From: Maritimibacter sp. HL-12
GTDB lineage: Bacteria > Pseudomonadota > Alphaproteobacteria > Rhodobacterales > Rhodobacteraceae
NCBI RefSeq assembly: GCF_900177545.1
Contig: NZ_FXBQ01000001.1
Span: 2,536,122-2,600,121, forward strand
Length of the DNA stretch: 64,000 bases
Reading direction: 5' to 3'
Part shown: positions 8,787 to 19,475 of the stretch, piece by piece
Layout: the number at the start of each line of letters is the position of its first letter
How positions within the stretch are numbered: position 1 is the stretch's first letter
The notes under the pieces: generated by a model
Databases searched by the model: none
The model's input: the letters and a program-made list of their open reading frames with translations, nothing else
Told to the model about the DNA's origin: nothing
Position numbers and translations under genes: made by a program

Positions 8787-11700
8787 TCAGCCGATCTCGG
8801 CGAGGCGGGCGAGGGCCTCGCGCAGCTTGCCCGCTTCGTCTTCGCGCTGGGCGAGGTTGTCGCGAGCTTCGGCGACGACCTCTTCGGGCGCGCTTTCGGC
8901 GAACTTGGGATTGTCGAGTCGGGCTTTCAGCCCGCCGATTTCCTTTTGAAGCTTGCCAAGGCTTTTCTCCAGCCGGGCCTTTTCCTCGCCGACGTCGATG
9001 ATGTCGGCCAGCGGCAGGGCGAAGGTGGCGCCCTCGGCAGGGATGGTGACGCAGCCTTTCGGCAGGTCGGCCAGATCGGTGAGGCTGTCGATCCGGGCCA
9101 TGCGCATGATCAGGGTCTCGTTCGCGGCCCAGGCGGCGCGCGCGGCATCGTCGCTTTGCTGCCGGATCACCGGGATTTTCAGCCCTGCGGGGACGTGCAT
9201 CTGGGCGCGGGCCGAGCGGATATCCTCGATCAGCCGGATCACCCAGTTCATTTCGCGGTCGGCGCTGTCGTCGATCAGGCCAGCGCCGTAGGTCGGCCAG
9301 TCGGCGTGGGCGAGTAGGGTGTCACGCGCGGCGATCTGGCCCCAAAGCTCCTCGGTGATGAAGGGCATGACCGGGTGCAGCAGGATCAGGCACTGGTCGA
9401 TCACCCAGGCCATGGTGGCGCGGGTTTCGGTGGCGACGGTGGGATCTTCGCTGGCAAGCAGCGGCTTGGAGAACTCCACGTACCAGTCGCAGACCTTGCC
9501 CCAGACGAAGGTGTAGAGGCCGTTTGCGGCGTCGTTGAAGCGGTAGGCGGCGAGCGCCTCGTCGACAGCCTCGCGGATGCGGGCGGTTTCGCCGACGATC
9601 CAGCGGTTCACGGTTTGCCGGGCGGAGGCCGGGTCGAAACCCGCGACCGGTTTGCAGTCGTTCATCTCGGCGAAGCGGGCGGCGTTCCAGAGCTTGGTGC
9701 CGAAGTTGCGGTAGCCCTTGATGCGCTCTTCGGAAAGCTTGAGCACGCCGCCGATGGCGGCCATCGAGGCATTGGTGAAGCGCAGCGCGTCGGCACCGTA
9801 TTCGTCGATGATTTCCAGCGGGTCGATGACGTTGCCGGTGGTCTTCGACATCTTCTTGCCCTTCTCGTCGCGCACGAGCTGGTGCAGGTAGACGGTGTGG
9901 AAGGGCACTTCGCCGGTGACCGCGAGCTGCATCATCATCATCCGGGCGACCCAGAAGAAAAGGATGTCGAAACCGGTGATGAGCACGTCGGTGGGGAAGT
10001 ATTTCTCCATCTCCGGCGTCTGCTCGGGCCAGCCCAGCGTGCCGATCGGCCAGAGCCCCGACGAGAACCAGGTGTCGAGCACGTCGGGTTCGCGCCAGAC
10101 CGGGTAGACCAGTCGGGTCGGGTCCTGGTTGATGACGTAATCGGCGAGGCTCTCGGCCAGCATCTCGACAGCCGCGGCCTTGCCTTCGACCTCGACGACC
10201 CGGGCATGGGCCAGTGGCGGCGGGGTGTCGGCGTTGTCATCGAGGAAGCGGTCTTTCACCGCGTCGAAGCTGGCGGCGCAATGGTAGACCTCGCCGAGGT
10301 TGACCAGCCCGCCGTCGAGGAACATCCGCAGCACGTCGAGATGGTCGATCTCGCCGTCGTCGTAGACATCGCCCTCGTAGGACAGATCGAGCCCGTACCA
10401 GACCGGGATCTGGTGGCCCCACCAGAGCTGACGCGAGATGCACCAGGGTTCGATGTTCTCGAGCCAGTGGAAATAGGTCTTCTCGCCCGAGGCGGGGATG
10501 ATCCGGGTGCGGCCGTCGCGCACGGCGTCGAGCGCGGGGCCCACCACCTTCTCGGCATCGACGAACCACTGGTCGGTGAGCATCGGCTCGATCACCACCT
10601 TGGAGCGGTCGCCGAAGGGCTGCATGATCGGCTTGGATTCGACGTAAGGCACGTTGTTGCCTTCCTCGTCGAGCGCGGTGACCGCGAGGCCCTCCGCGTT
10701 GATCTCCTCGATGATCCGTTTGCGCGCCTCGAACCGGTCGAGCCCGCGCAGGTGGTCGGGCACGAGGTTGAGCGTGTCGACTTCCTCGATCGAGAAGGCA
10801 GCACCGCCGGCGATGGCCTGGGCGCGGTGGGCGCAGGCCTCGTAGGACAGCCCGTCGTCGCGCATGTGGCCGCGCGTGTCCATCAGCCGGTACATCGGGA
10901 TGCCGTTCCGGCTGGCCACGCCGTAGTCGTTGAAGTCATGCGCGCCGGTGATCTTCACCGCGCCCGAACCGAAGTCCGGGTCGGGGTAGTCGTCGGTGAT
11001 GATCGGGATCAGGCGGCGGTGCTCGCGCGGGCCCACCGGGATCTCGCAGAGCTTGCCGACGATCGGGGCATAGCGCGCGTCGGAGGGGTGCACCGCCACC
11101 GCGCCGTCGCCCAGCATGGTTTCGGGCCGGGTGGTGGCGATGGAAATGTAGTCGCGCTCCTCCTTGAAGATGACGTTGCCGTCTTCGTCCTTCTCGACGT
11201 AGGTGTAGGTTTCACCGCCCGCGAGCGGGTACTTGAAGTGCCACATGTGGCCGGCAACCTCGATGTTCTCCACCTCGAGATCGGAGATCGCGGTTTCGAA
11301 ATGCGGGTCCCAGTTGACCAGCCGCTTGCCGCGGTAGATCAGCCCCTTCTCGTACATGTCGACGAAGACCTTGATCACCGCGTCGTGGAAATCGGGCGAG
11401 TTCTCGTGGCCAATGCGCGGATCGCCGGGGGCGCCGGCCATGGTGAAGGCGTTGCGCTCCCAGTCGCAGGAGGCGCCGAGGCGTTTGAGCTGCTCGACGA
11501 TGGTGGAGCCGTATTTGCCCTTCCATTCCCAGACCTTGGCGAGAAAGTCGGCGCGGCTCATGTCGGTGCGGCGGATGTTGCTCTCGGCCTTGAGCATCTT
11601 TTCCACCTGCAACTGCGTGGCGATGCCGGCATGGTCCTGCCCCGGTTGCCACAGCGTGTCGAATCCGCGCATCCGGTGCCAGCGCACGAGGATGTCCTGC

Positions 11701-11885
11701 AGGGTGTTGTTGAAGGCGTGGCCGACGTGGAGCGCGCCGGTGACGTTGGGCGGCGGGATCATGATGGTGAAGGCGGGCAGGCCGGGCTTGGCGTTGGCCC
11801 CGGCGCGGAAGGCGTGGGCGGCCTCCCAGGCGGCGGAGATGCGCGGTTCGGCGGTGGCGGCGTCGAAGGTCTTTTCCATGGCCAT
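8787..11885 (-). CDS. valS: Valyl-tRNA synthetase
   Basis: Class I aminoacyl-tRNA synthetase of 1032 residues that charges tRNA-Val and edits mis-charged threonine. The HIGH-type motif is in [16 protein letters not shown] near residue 50, and the KMSKS motif is in [16 protein letters not shown]. The editing (CP1) domain lies between them, and a C-terminal coiled-coil arm ends the protein ([20 protein letters not shown]). Length is slightly above the E. coli enzyme's 951 residues. Two adjacent Met codons (MAMEK) could both start translation; the first is used. Confidence 0.98.
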   Translation of the reverse strand: MAMEKTFDAATAEPRISAAWEAAHAFRAGANAKPGLPAFTIMIPPPNVTGALHVGHAFNNTLQDILVRWHRMRGFDTLWQPGQDHAGIATQLQVEKMLKAESNIRRTDMSRADFLAKVWEWKGKYGSTIVEQLKRLGASCDWERNAFTMAGAPGDPRIGHENSPDFHDAVIKVFVDMYEKGLIYRGKRLVNWDPHFETAISDLEVENIEVAGHMWHFKYPLAGGETYTYVEKDEDGNVIFKEERDYISIATTRPETMLGDGAVAVHPSDARYAPIVGKLCEIPVGPREHRRLIPIITDDYPDPDFGSGAVKITGAHDFNDYGVASRNGIPMYRLMDTRGHMRDDGLSYEACAHRAQAIAGGAAFSIEEVDTLNLVPDHLRGLDRFEARKRIIEEINAEGLAVTALDEEGNNVPYVESKPIMQPFGDRSKVVIEPMLTDQWFVDAEKVVGPALDAVRDGRTRIIPASGEKTYFHWLENIEPWCISRQLWWGHQIPVWYGLDLSYEGDVYDDGEIDHLDVLRMFLDGGLVNLGEVYHCAASFDAVKDRFLDDNADTPPPLAHARVVEVEGKAAAVEMLAESLADYVINQDPTRLVYPVWREPDVLDTWFSSGLWPIGTLGWPEQTPEMEKYFPTDVLITGFDILFFWVARMMMMQLAVTGEVPFHTVYLHQLVRDEKGKKMSKTTGNVIDPLEIIDEYGADALRFTNASMAAIGGVLKLSEERIKGYRNFGTKLWNAARFAEMNDCKPVAGFDPASARQTVNRWIVGETARIREAVDEALAAYRFNDAANGLYTFVWGKVCDWYVEFSKPLLASEDPTVATETRATMAWVIDQCLILLHPVMPFITEELWGQIAARDTLLAHADWPTYGAGLIDDSADREMNWVIRLIEDIRSARAQMHVPAGLKIPVIRQQSDDAARAAWAANETLIMRMARIDSLTDLADLPKGCVTIPAEGATFALPLADIIDVGEEKARLEKSLGKLQKEIGGLKARLDNPKFAESAPEEVVAEARDNLAQREDEAGKLREALARLAEIG

Positions 11886-11977
11886 GGGATCTCGCGTCCT
11901 CGTCCTTGTTTGCCCCGGTGTTTATCGAAGGCGGGCCGCGAGGGAAAGCCGTTTGGCCGGGGTTTGACGGCAGCGCG

Positions 11978-12409
11978 TCAGTTGCGCCGGTCGATCCGGG
12001 TGGAGAGATGGATCAGGCTTTCCGAGCCGCGCACACCGTCGAGCGCGCCGATCCGGTCGAGCGTGTCGTCAAGCTCCGCCGTCGAGCGCGCGGCGAGACT
12101 CAGGATCATGTCGAAGCGGCCGGAGGCGGTATGGGCGGCCTCGACCCCGGACATCGCTTTCAACCGGGTGAGCACCGTGGCCGTGGCGCGCGGTTCCAGC
12201 GTAAGCAGGACGGTGGCGCGGATCGCTGCACGGCCTGCACTTTCACCAAGCCTGAGGGCATAGCCCGCGATCACCCCGCGCGCCTCCAGCCGGTCGATGC
12301 GCGCCTGCACGGTGGAGCGCGCGAGGCCAAGCTTGCGCGCCAGCGTGGCCACCGGGGTGCGGGCGTTCTCCGCGAGAAGGTGCAGAAGGGCGGTGTCGGT
12401 TTCGTCCAT
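11978..12409 (-). CDS. Lrp/AsnC family transcriptional regulator
   Basis: A 143-residue regulator with an N-terminal winged helix-turn-helix (DTALLHLLAENARTPVATLA then RSTVQARIDRLEARGVIAGY) and a C-terminal RAM ligand-binding domain. It reads away from a PLP-dependent amino-acid decarboxylase gene 114 bp off. Lrp proteins divergent from an amino-acid gene usually sense that amino acid and control both promoters, so the decarboxylase and perhaps doeA are likely targets; this is inference. The frame extends far upstream through the decarboxylase gene; the ATG at 12409 gives the normal Lrp length. Confidence 0.92.
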   Translation of the reverse strand: MDETDTALLHLLAENARTPVATLARKLGLARSTVQARIDRLEARGVIAGYALRLGESAGRAAIRATVLLTLEPRATATVLTRLKAMSGVEAAHTASGRFDMILSLAARSTAELDDTLDRIGALDGVRGSESLIHLSTRIDRRN

Positions 12410-12523
12410 ATGTCGGTTCCTTCGGCGATATGACGCCAAAATGTCGCAGATTCGCCACTCTGTCACTTTGAATCGGCGGCGGTGTTTCGCATCCTGATCG
12501 GGAGGACGCGAACGAGGTGAGCC
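12410..12523. promoter_or_regulatory. Divergent promoter region between Lrp regulator and decarboxylase
   Basis: The 114 bp between two divergent starts must contain both promoters and probably the operator of the Lrp protein. The stretch 12439-12472 (AAAATGTCGC, then ATTCGCCACTCTGTCACTTT) is less GC-rich than its surroundings. A GGGAGG ribosome-binding site at about 12499-12504 serves the decarboxylase. I cannot fix -35 and -10 boxes. Confidence 0.4.
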
Positions 12524-13666
12524 ATGAGCCGGTTTCCACAGGTCTGGGCAAGTGAAGACGAGCACCTGCGCGCGGCGCGGCCCGAGCACCCGGTTTATTA
12601 CTTTTCGCCAGAGGCACTTGCGCGCACCGCGCGGCGGTTCCGGTCGGGCTTCGACGGGCTGGCGACTTACGCGGTAAAGGCCAACCCCGAGCGCACGGTC
12701 CTGGAAAACCTGGCGGCGGCGGGGGTGTCGGGGTTCGACGTGGCCTCGCCTGCCGAGATTGCGCTGGTGCGACAGATCGCGCCCACTGCGGCGCTGCACT
12801 ACAACAACCCTGTGCGCTCGCAGGCCGAGATCGCCGCCGGGGTGGCGGCGGGGGTTGCCTCGTGGTCGGTCGACGGCTTCGGCGAGTTGGAGAAGCTCAA
12901 GGCGCAGGTGCCGCGGGGCGTGGAAGTTTCGGTGCGGCTGGCTTTGCCGGTGGGCGGGGCGGCCTATGATTTCGGCTCGAAGTTCGGCGAGGGACCGGAA
13001 GGCGCGGCCGAGCTTCTGCGGGCGGTGGCCGAAGCCGGGTTTACCCCGGCGATGACCTTTCATCCCGGCACGCAATGTGCCGATCCGGCAGCCTGGGCGC
13101 GCTATATCGAAACCTGTGCCGCGATTTCGCAGGCCACCGGGGTGCGGCTGGCCCGCCTCAATGTCGGCGGCGGCTTTCCCTCCGACCGGGGGCAGGGCGC
13201 GACCGCGCTCGAAGCGGTGTTCGATGCGATCCATGCCGCGCGCGATGCGGCCTTCGGTGCCGAGGGGCCGGGGCTGGTCTGCGAGCCGGGGAGGGCGATG
13301 GTGGCCGAGGCCTTCACCCTTGCTCTGAAGGTCAAGGCCGAGCGGGCCTGCGGCAGCCTGTTCCTGAACGATGGCATCTACGGCGCGCTCGCCGAGGCAC
13401 CGCTGATGGGGGCGGTCGAGCGGGTGCGCGTGGTTTCGCCCGAAGGCCGGCCACGCGCGGGCGCGCCGCGCGCCCGGGTGCTCTACGGGCCGACCTGCGA
13501 TTCGATCGACCGCTTGCCCGAGCCGGTCGATCTGCCCGGCGACGTGGTCGAGGGAGATTACCTGCTGATCGAGGGCATGGGGGCCTATTCCACCGCCACC
13601 ACCACCCGGTTCAACGGCTACGGCGGCTACGAGGTTGTCACCGTGCGCCGCGCCGGTCTTTCCTGA
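12524..13666 (+). CDS. Type III PLP-dependent decarboxylase (ornithine/diamino acid decarboxylase family)
   Basis: A 380-residue fold-type III (alanine-racemase-like) decarboxylase. The PLP lysine is in LATYAVKANPE near residue 50, the substrate-specificity helix region is around HPGTQCADP, and the phosphate-binding loop is NVGGGFPSD. The catalytic Cys is in GPTCDSIDRL, and FNGYGGY lies near the end. Family members remove CO2 from ornithine, lysine, arginine or related diamino acids; which one here is not determined. The gene ends 6 nt before the end of the convergent doeA gene and is divergent from an Lrp regulator. That setting suggests 2,4-diaminobutyrate, an ectoine breakdown product, as one possible substrate, but ornithine is the default guess. 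Confidence 0.85.
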   Translation: MSRFPQVWASEDEHLRAARPEHPVYYFSPEALARTARRFRSGFDGLATYAVKANPERTVLENLAAAGVSGFDVASPAEIALVRQIAPTAALHYNNPVRSQAEIAAGVAAGVASWSVDGFGELEKLKAQVPRGVEVSVRLALPVGGAAYDFGSKFGEGPEGAAELLRAVAEAGFTPAMTFHPGTQCADPAAWARYIETCAAISQATGVRLARLNVGGGFPSDRGQGATALEAVFDAIHAARDAAFGAEGPGLVCEPGRAMVAEAFTLALKVKAERACGSLFLNDGIYGALAEAPLMGAVERVRVVSPEGRPRAGAPRARVLYGPTCDSIDRLPEPVDLPGDVVEGDYLLIEGMGAYSTATTTRFNGYGGYEVVTVRRAGLS

Positions 13667-13672
13667 GACGCC

Positions 13673-14857
13673 TCAATCCTTGACCCAGATGCCGCGCGGG
13701 CGGTCGCAGAAGCATTCGGCCGCGCCGCTGTCGCGGATCAGGATCGATTCGGTGATCTCGACGCCCCATCCTTCGACCCAGAGGCCCGGCATGAAGTGGA
13801 AGGTCATCCCCGGTTCGAGAATGGTTTCGTCCTCGGCGCGCAGCGAGATCGTGCGCTCGCCCCAGTCCGGCGGATAGCTCAGCCCGATCGGATAGCCGCA
13901 GCGGGCGAAGCGCTCGATGCCCGCCTTGTCGAGCACGCCGCCGAGTGCATTGGCCACGTCACAGGCCCGGTTGCCCGCGCGCGCGGCCTCCAGCCCTGCT
14001 TCGAGCCCCTCGACCAGGGCATCGGCGGCAAGCCGCATCTCCTCGGGCAACTCGCCGAGAAAGATGGTGCGGCACAACGGCGTGTGGTAGCGCCGGTAGA
14101 CCCCGGAAAGCTCGAAGAAGGTTGCTTCGCCCTGGCGCAGAAGGTCGCCGTTCCAGGTCAGGTGCGGAGCCGAGGCATCGGCACCCGAGGGTGCCATCGG
14201 CACGATCGCGGGGTAGTCGCCCCAATCCTCGCCCACGCCCCGGACTGCATCGCGGTAGATTTCGGCCACCAGTTCGTTTTTCGGCAGCCCCGGCTCGGCG
14301 CGCTCAAAGACCCCGTCGACCAGCTTTTCCGATATCCGGGCGGCCTTGCGCATGAAGGCGATTTCCTCGCCGGATTTCACCGCGCGCTGCCAGTTCACCA
14401 GCGCGGTGGCATCGACGATCTCGGCCTCGGGGAGCTCTTCAAGCAATGTCACGTAGGCCTTGGCGGAGAAATAGTAGTTTTCCATCTCCACGCCGATCCG
14501 CGCGTGCCCGAACTCCAGTTCCCGCAACAGGGCTGCGAGGTGCTGCATCGGGTGGCGCTCGGTCGATTGCACGAAGTGGTCGGGGTAGGGGTGCAGGCTG
14601 GCCTTGTCGATCCAGGCGGTGCGCAGCGCGCCGTTGGCATCCATCGCGCGGCCCCACCACAGCGGTTCGCCCTCGTGGGTCAGGATCACGCCCTGGTGGA
14701 CGTAGAACGACCAGCCGTCATAGCCGGTGAGCCAGGCCATGTTGGACGGGTCCTCGATGAACAGCGCGTCAATCTCCTGCGCTGCCATCGCGGCGCGCAC
14801 GAGTGCCAGCCGCCGATCGTATTCCGCGCGCGAAAACGGTGCCCTGACTTGATCCAT
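13673..14857 (-). CDS. doeA: Ectoine hydrolase (DoeA/EutD), M24-like fold
   Basis: First enzyme of ectoine catabolism, opening the ring to N-acetyl-2,4-diaminobutyrate. The 394 residues have a creatinase/prolidase-like N-terminal domain (DPSNMAWLTGYDGWSFYVHQ) and a pita-bread C-terminal domain with VPMAPSGADASAPH, GYPIGLSYPPDWGE and MTFHFMPGLWVEGWGVEITE. These stretches are what I recognise as DoeA/EutD rather than a metal-dependent Xaa-Pro peptidase; the metal-ligand set of true M24 peptidases is not intact. The start at 14857 (MDQVRAPFSRAEYD) has a GGGGAGG ribosome-binding site; an in-frame start ten codons earlier is less likely. It is separated by about 13 kb from the rest of the ectoine genes. 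Confidence 0.9.
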   Translation of the reverse strand: MDQVRAPFSRAEYDRRLALVRAAMAAQEIDALFIEDPSNMAWLTGYDGWSFYVHQGVILTHEGEPLWWGRAMDANGALRTAWIDKASLHPYPDHFVQSTERHPMQHLAALLRELEFGHARIGVEMENYYFSAKAYVTLLEELPEAEIVDATALVNWQRAVKSGEEIAFMRKAARISEKLVDGVFERAEPGLPKNELVAEIYRDAVRGVGEDWGDYPAIVPMAPSGADASAPHLTWNGDLLRQGEATFFELSGVYRRYHTPLCRTIFLGELPEEMRLAADALVEGLEAGLEAARAGNRACDVANALGGVLDKAGIERFARCGYPIGLSYPPDWGERTISLRAEDETILEPGMTFHFMPGLWVEGWGVEITESILIRDSGAAECFCDRPRGIWVKD

Positions 14858-14923
14858 AGGTGTGAGCCTCCCCTCTTGTTCAGGCAAGGATAGTCCTGCC
14901 GGAAACGCGAGAATACAAGCCCG

Positions 14924-16147
14924 TTACTCGAGGGTTTCGCGATCGACAACCAGAACGCCGTCGTCCACCCGGTCCGACGGGTGGGTGATCACGCGGTCGC
15001 CTTCGGCGAGACCGTCCAGCACCTCGGCGAACTCGGTGTTGCGCCGCCCGATCTCGACCGGCGCAAGCCGCGCGGCCTCGCCGTCGAGGGTAAACACCGC
15101 CCAGTCGCCGCCCTCGCGAAACAGCGCGCTGATCGGCACCAGCCGCACGTCGTCGCCCTGCCATTCGACGATGCGCAGGTAGACCCGGAAATTATGCCCG
15201 AGGGCCGGGCGCGCCTCGGGCGCGGTGACGAAATCGAGCAAGACCCGCACGCGCTGTTCCTCGATCCCGAGCGCGGAGACCTTGGTGAAGGCGGCGGGCT
15301 CGATCTGGCGAACCTGCGCCTCCAGCGCCTCCGAGCCGCCCCAGCGTTCGACATAGGCGCGCACGCCGGGCGCGATGCGCACGGCGTCGGTGGAGAGCAG
15401 ATCGACGGTGATTTCAAGATCGTTCGGCGGGCCGATGGTGAGCAGCGGGGTTCCGGCGGTGACCATGCGCGCGCTTTCGTTGGTCACGTTCAGCACCTGC
15501 CCGGAGACCGGGGCCTTGAGCGTGATGCAGCACTCCACCCCGTCCCCGGTCGCGCGCTCCTCGACGCCGGGCTCGATCAGCACCGCTTCTGCGGATGCCA
15601 CCTCGCTTTCCCGCATCGTGAGGTTGGCCTGGGCGCTGTCGAACTGCGCGGCGGCGAGGTCGAGCGCCACTTCCGCCTGTTCAAGCTGGGTGTCGGAGGC
15701 GGTGCCGCGCCCGTGCAGGGCGAAAACCCGATCAAACTGGCGCTGGGCGTTGGCCATGTCGGCCTCGGCGGCGCGCAGGTTGGCCTCGGAGAGCACCTGC
15801 GCCGCGCGCGCCTGCGCCACCGCGGCTTCGGCTTGCGCGCGGGCGCGCTCGTCGAGGAAGGCGGGTTCCCCGGGTTCGATCAGGGCCACCACGGTTTCAC
15901 CGCTGACCACGTCGTCGCCCACCTTCACCGGGCTGCGCAGCACCTGGCCCGAGACCGGGGCCGAAACCTCGAACACATCCCTGATCCGGGTCATCCCGTC
16001 GCCGTTGACGGTCACTTCCAGCGGGCCGCGGGTGACGCTGGCGAGATCGACGGGCACGTATTCGGGCTGCGCCAGTTGCCAGGCGGCAACGCCGAGCCCG
16101 CCGGCGACAAGCGCGCCGAAGACGATTTTTCGAACCGGAAAGGCCAT
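14924..16147 (-). CDS. HlyD/MacA-type periplasmic adaptor subunit
   Basis: A 407-residue membrane-fusion protein: an N-terminal membrane anchor (residues 8-27), a lipoyl half-motif (VFEVSAPVSGQVLRSPVKVGD), a long helical hairpin rich in Ala/Glu (residues 95-185), the second lipoyl half (LKAPVSGQVLNV), and a beta-barrel domain. It links an inner-membrane ABC permease to an outer-membrane channel. It is the last gene of a three-gene operon with the permease (3 nt gap) and ATPase. A Cys pair (ECCITLKAP) in the hairpin is unusual. The substrate is unknown. Confidence 0.9.
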   Translation of the reverse strand: MAFPVRKIVFGALVAGGLGVAAWQLAQPEYVPVDLASVTRGPLEVTVNGDGMTRIRDVFEVSAPVSGQVLRSPVKVGDDVVSGETVVALIEPGEPAFLDERARAQAEAAVAQARAAQVLSEANLRAAEADMANAQRQFDRVFALHGRGTASDTQLEQAEVALDLAAAQFDSAQANLTMRESEVASAEAVLIEPGVEERATGDGVECCITLKAPVSGQVLNVTNESARMVTAGTPLLTIGPPNDLEITVDLLSTDAVRIAPGVRAYVERWGGSEALEAQVRQIEPAAFTKVSALGIEEQRVRVLLDFVTAPEARPALGHNFRVYLRIVEWQGDDVRLVPISALFREGGDWAVFTLDGEAARLAPVEIGRRNTEFAEVLDGLAEGDRVITHPSDRVDDGVLVVDRETLE

Positions 16148-16150
16148 GGG

Positions 16151-18514
16151 TCACTCCCTCGTTTTCATGACCGCGACAAGATCCATGCGGTCGATCCGGC
16201 GGCGCACGATCAGCGCCGAGGCTGCCGAGGCCCCGGCCACCACGAGGGCCGCGCGGATATAGGTGGTATCGGTAATCAAGAGCGGGATCGAGTAGAGATC
16301 GCTGTCGAAGCTGGCAATCATCCCCGCCGCCATCAGGTAGCCAAGCCAGAGCCCGAGCGGGATCGCGGCAGCGGTGAGCAGGAACAGTTCGCCAAGCAGG
16401 ATGTAGCTCACCTGCCCGCGGGTGAAGCCGAGGATACGCAAACTCGCCAGTTCGCGGGCGCGTTCGGACAACTGGATGCGAGCGGAGTTGTAGACCACGC
16501 CGATGGCGATCAGCGAGGCGACGAAGGAGAAGATCACCACCGAGATATTGGCGCTTTCGGCCATGGTCTCGTCGAAGCTCTGGCGCACCGTGGTCATCAG
16601 GGTGATGCCCGAGATCGCGGGCGCGTCCTTCACCGCGCGGTAGAGCGCGGCCTCCTCCTTGGCGTCGATCAGCACGTTGGCGATGGTCACCTGCGGCGAC
16701 TGGCCGAGGAGGGCGGCGAGCTTGTCCTGATCCATCCAGGCCCCGAGGCCGAAGAAGGTCTGCACCGTGCCGGTCACGGCCACCCGGTGCAGCCGGTCAT
16801 CGTGTTGCAGGAACTCCACCTCGATCACGTCGCCGACGCGGGCGTCGAGATGGCGGGCGAGCCGGGCTTCGAGCACGATGCCCTCGCCCGGCGGCACTTC
16901 GACCCGGGTATCGCCGTCGAAGACGCGCGCGAGCGTGGTGCCCTCGCGCCGCCCCTCGATCGCGATGGTGCGGCTGCGCGGGCCGTGGCTGAGCCGCGCA
17001 GGCGCGGCAAAGGCACCTTCGGCCAGCATCACGCCGGGAAGGTTCTCGACCTCGTCGAGCACGGATTCGGGCCGCGAAATGGCGAATTCGAGCATCGCAT
17101 CCTGCCGGTTGACCTGCACGAAGGCGACGTCGAGCAGCTCCTCGAAACTGTCGAGCATGAACAAACCCGCCACGATCATCGCCGCCGACATCGAGATGCC
17201 CAGCGTCGTCATGGCTGCGCGCAGCGGCCAGCGCCCGATCGAACGCAGGATCATCATCGTCGGCTGGCGCGGCCGCAGGAACACGATCAAGCGGTCGAAC
17301 AGCCCGCGCCGGAACCGCGTCGGCGGCGGCGGGCTCATCGCCACGGCGGGCGACAGCAGCACCACCCGGCGCACCGCCAGCGCCGCCCCGAGCAGCGCGG
17401 CACCGAGGCCGGTGAGCGCGGCCAACGCGTAGACCGCCGGGTATTGCAGGAAGACGAGGTAGGGGAAGTGGAAGAAATCGCCGTAGACCTGCGCGATCCC
17501 GATCGAGGCCCAGTAGCCGGTGGCCCAGCCGATCACCACGCCGATCGAGCCGATTCCGAGCGCGAGCTTGAGGTAATGCCAGGTGATGTCCCACCAGCCG
17601 TAGCCGAGCGCCTTCAGAAGCCCGATCTGCTCGCGCTCCAGCGTGATCAACCGGCCCAGGACCATGTTGACGAGGAAGGCGGTGATCACCAGAAAGATCG
17701 GCGGCAGGGTCTGCACCATCAGATCCCATTGCTTGAGCTCGCCGTCGAGAAAGGCGTTCGAGGTTTGCTGCTCGCGATCATAAGGCCCGGTGCCGCCATA
17801 GGGCTTGAGCAGGGCTTCGAGCGCGTCCTTCACCGGCTCGAGATCGGTGCCGCGTGTCACCCCGAGGGTGACCGAGTTGAACGCGCCCGAAAGGTTGAGT
17901 GCGGCGGCGAGCACGTCCTCGGCCATCCACATCACGCCGAAGCGCTTGTCGTCGGGCATGAAGGAGCCGGGGCCGACGGTGTAGATGAACTCCGGGCTGA
18001 GCACGATGCCGGTGATGGTGACGACGCGGCGCTGACCGTTCAGGGTCAACTCGAAACCGTCGCCGGGGTGGAAGCCATGCGCCATGGCAAAGGCCTCGGT
18101 CACCACCGCCTCGTCCTTGCGCCCCGGTTCGGGCAGCCGCCCCTCGCGGATGATCAGCCGGTTCATCTCGGGTTCGCCGCTGGCCGGGATCGACAGAACC
18201 TGGCCCATCGCCGGGCTCTCCAGCCCCTCGATATCGAGGATCGCAAAGGTCGAGATCCGCGCCTCGACCCGCGCCACGCCCTCGATCGCAGCGATCTCGG
18301 GCAACAGGCTCATCGGCGCGCGCGCCGCACCCGACCAGACATCGGCGAAGCGGGAGCGCTCGTAATAGGTGTCGCGGGTTTCGGTGAGGCTGCGCTGGGC
18401 ACCGTAGCTCATCACCATCACCATCACGCCGCAGGCGAGCACCGCGGCGATGGCGAGCGACTGCGCCCAGAGGCGGCGAATGTCGCGCAGGAGCTTCTTG
18501 TCGAGCGCGTGCAT
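16151..18514 (-). CDS. ABC transporter permease, FtsX-domain (MacB/LolC-like)
   Basis: A 787-residue permease with an N-terminal helix, a large periplasmic domain (residues about 50-270), and two FtsX modules of three helices each (around 280-400 and 660-780), the second after another periplasmic domain. This duplicated layout fits the type-VII ABC superfamily, which uses mechanotransmission to drive export of lipids, lipoproteins, peptides or drugs. It starts 4 nt after the ATPase gene stop and is followed by the adaptor gene, so the three form a tripartite exporter. The outer-membrane partner is not in the window. Confidence 0.9.
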   Translation of the reverse strand: MHALDKKLLRDIRRLWAQSLAIAAVLACGVMVMVMSYGAQRSLTETRDTYYERSRFADVWSGAARAPMSLLPEIAAIEGVARVEARISTFAILDIEGLESPAMGQVLSIPASGEPEMNRLIIREGRLPEPGRKDEAVVTEAFAMAHGFHPGDGFELTLNGQRRVVTITGIVLSPEFIYTVGPGSFMPDDKRFGVMWMAEDVLAAALNLSGAFNSVTLGVTRGTDLEPVKDALEALLKPYGGTGPYDREQQTSNAFLDGELKQWDLMVQTLPPIFLVITAFLVNMVLGRLITLEREQIGLLKALGYGWWDITWHYLKLALGIGSIGVVIGWATGYWASIGIAQVYGDFFHFPYLVFLQYPAVYALAALTGLGAALLGAALAVRRVVLLSPAVAMSPPPPTRFRRGLFDRLIVFLRPRQPTMMILRSIGRWPLRAAMTTLGISMSAAMIVAGLFMLDSFEELLDVAFVQVNRQDAMLEFAISRPESVLDEVENLPGVMLAEGAFAAPARLSHGPRSRTIAIEGRREGTTLARVFDGDTRVEVPPGEGIVLEARLARHLDARVGDVIEVEFLQHDDRLHRVAVTGTVQTFFGLGAWMDQDKLAALLGQSPQVTIANVLIDAKEEAALYRAVKDAPAISGITLMTTVRQSFDETMAESANISVVIFSFVASLIAIGVVYNSARIQLSERARELASLRILGFTRGQVSYILLGELFLLTAAAIPLGLWLGYLMAAGMIASFDSDLYSIPLLITDTTYIRAALVVAGASAASALIVRRRIDRMDLVAVMKTRE

Positions 18515-18518
18515 CCGG

Positions 18519-19226
18519 TTACCACTCGATATGGGCAGCGTCGACGCGGGTGTCGTTCACCGAAACCTCGGCGATATTGCCGTCGGCAAAATGGATGACG
18601 CGGTGCGCCATGGCGCGGATGCCCGCGTTATGGGTGATGATCACGGTGGTGGTGCCGAGATCGCGGTTGATCCGGTCGAGCGCCTCCAGCACCTGCACCC
18701 CGGTTTTGGAATCCAGCGCCCCGGTGGGCTCGTCGCAGAGCAGAACCTCGGGGCGCTTGGCAATGGCGCGGGCAATCGCCACGCGTTGTTGCTCGCCGCC
18801 CGACAGCTCGGCGGGGAAATGGTCGATCCGGGCCGAAAGCCCTACCCGCTCCAGCGCCTCCTCGGGCGACATCGGGTCGCGCGCCACCTCGGTCACCAGC
18901 GCCACGTTTTCGCGGGCGGTGAGCGAGGGCACGAGGTTGTAGAACTGGAACACGAAGCCGACATGGTCGCGCCGGTAGCGGGTCAACTCCCGGTCACTCA
19001 TCGCGGTCAGCTCCTTGTCGCGGAACCAGGCCTCCCCGGCGGTGGCGCTGTCGAGCCCGCCGAGGATGTTGAGCAGGGTCGATTTGCCCGACCCCGACGC
19101 GCCGAGCAGCACGGTGAACTCGCCCATGAACAGCTCGACGTTCACCCCGCGCAGCGCGTGGACCTCCACCTCGCCGGTGCGGTAGACCTTGGTGATCCCC
19201 TCGGTGTGAAAAACGCGGGCAGCCAT
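18519..19226 (-). CDS. ABC transporter ATP-binding protein (LolD/MacB type)
   Basis: A 235-residue ATPase with Walker [11 protein letters not shown]-loop [12 protein letters not shown], signature [14 protein letters not shown], Walker [14 protein letters not shown] and H-loop THN. It powers the FtsX-type permease encoded 4 nt downstream. The start at 19226 ([19 protein letters not shown]) has a GGAGG box 5 nt upstream; a longer in-frame start exists but lacks one. First gene of the exporter operon. Confidence 0.94.
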   Translation of the reverse strand: MAARVFHTEGITKVYRTGEVEVHALRGVNVELFMGEFTVLLGASGSGKSTLLNILGGLDSATAGEAWFRDKELTAMSDRELTRYRRDHVGFVFQFYNLVPSLTARENVALVTEVARDPMSPEEALERVGLSARIDHFPAELSGGEQQRVAIARAIAKRPEVLLCDEPTGALDSKTGVQVLEALDRINRDLGTTTVIITHNAGIRAMAHRVIHFADGNIAEVSVNDTRVDAAHIEW

Positions 19227-19438
19227 CGGGTTCCTCCGGCGCGCAGCATCGGGCCGCGATGCGGGCCATTCCTTGATATGGCGCAAAGCGGTCCGGGTTC
19301 AATCGAAACCGGACCTGAATCGGCGCGAAAACCACCTTGAGGGGTGCGACCGCTTGACCTTGCGCGGAGCACGGGCCCAGGAGGGATCACAAGACCCAAA
19401 TTCGTGCCGCTTGCGGTCACACACGTCGTGGCTGCGCC

Positions 19439-19474
19439 GCGCGGGGGCGCGGTCGAACCCGCGTCCCCCCGCGC
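19439..19474 (-). terminator. GC-rich imperfect hairpin after the AAA+ ATPase gene
   Basis: Immediately downstream of the stop at 19476, GCGCGGGGG at 19439-19447 plus GCGG pairs imperfectly with the CCGC and CCCCCGCGC halves ending at 19474. It may terminate the ATPase transcript, but there is no T-run. Confidence 0.3.
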
Positions 19475-19475
19475 C

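Noticed and set aside
13673-14857. Xaa-Pro aminopeptidase (M24)
   Set aside because: The metal ligand set is not intact and the sequence blocks match ectoine hydrolase DoeA/EutD.
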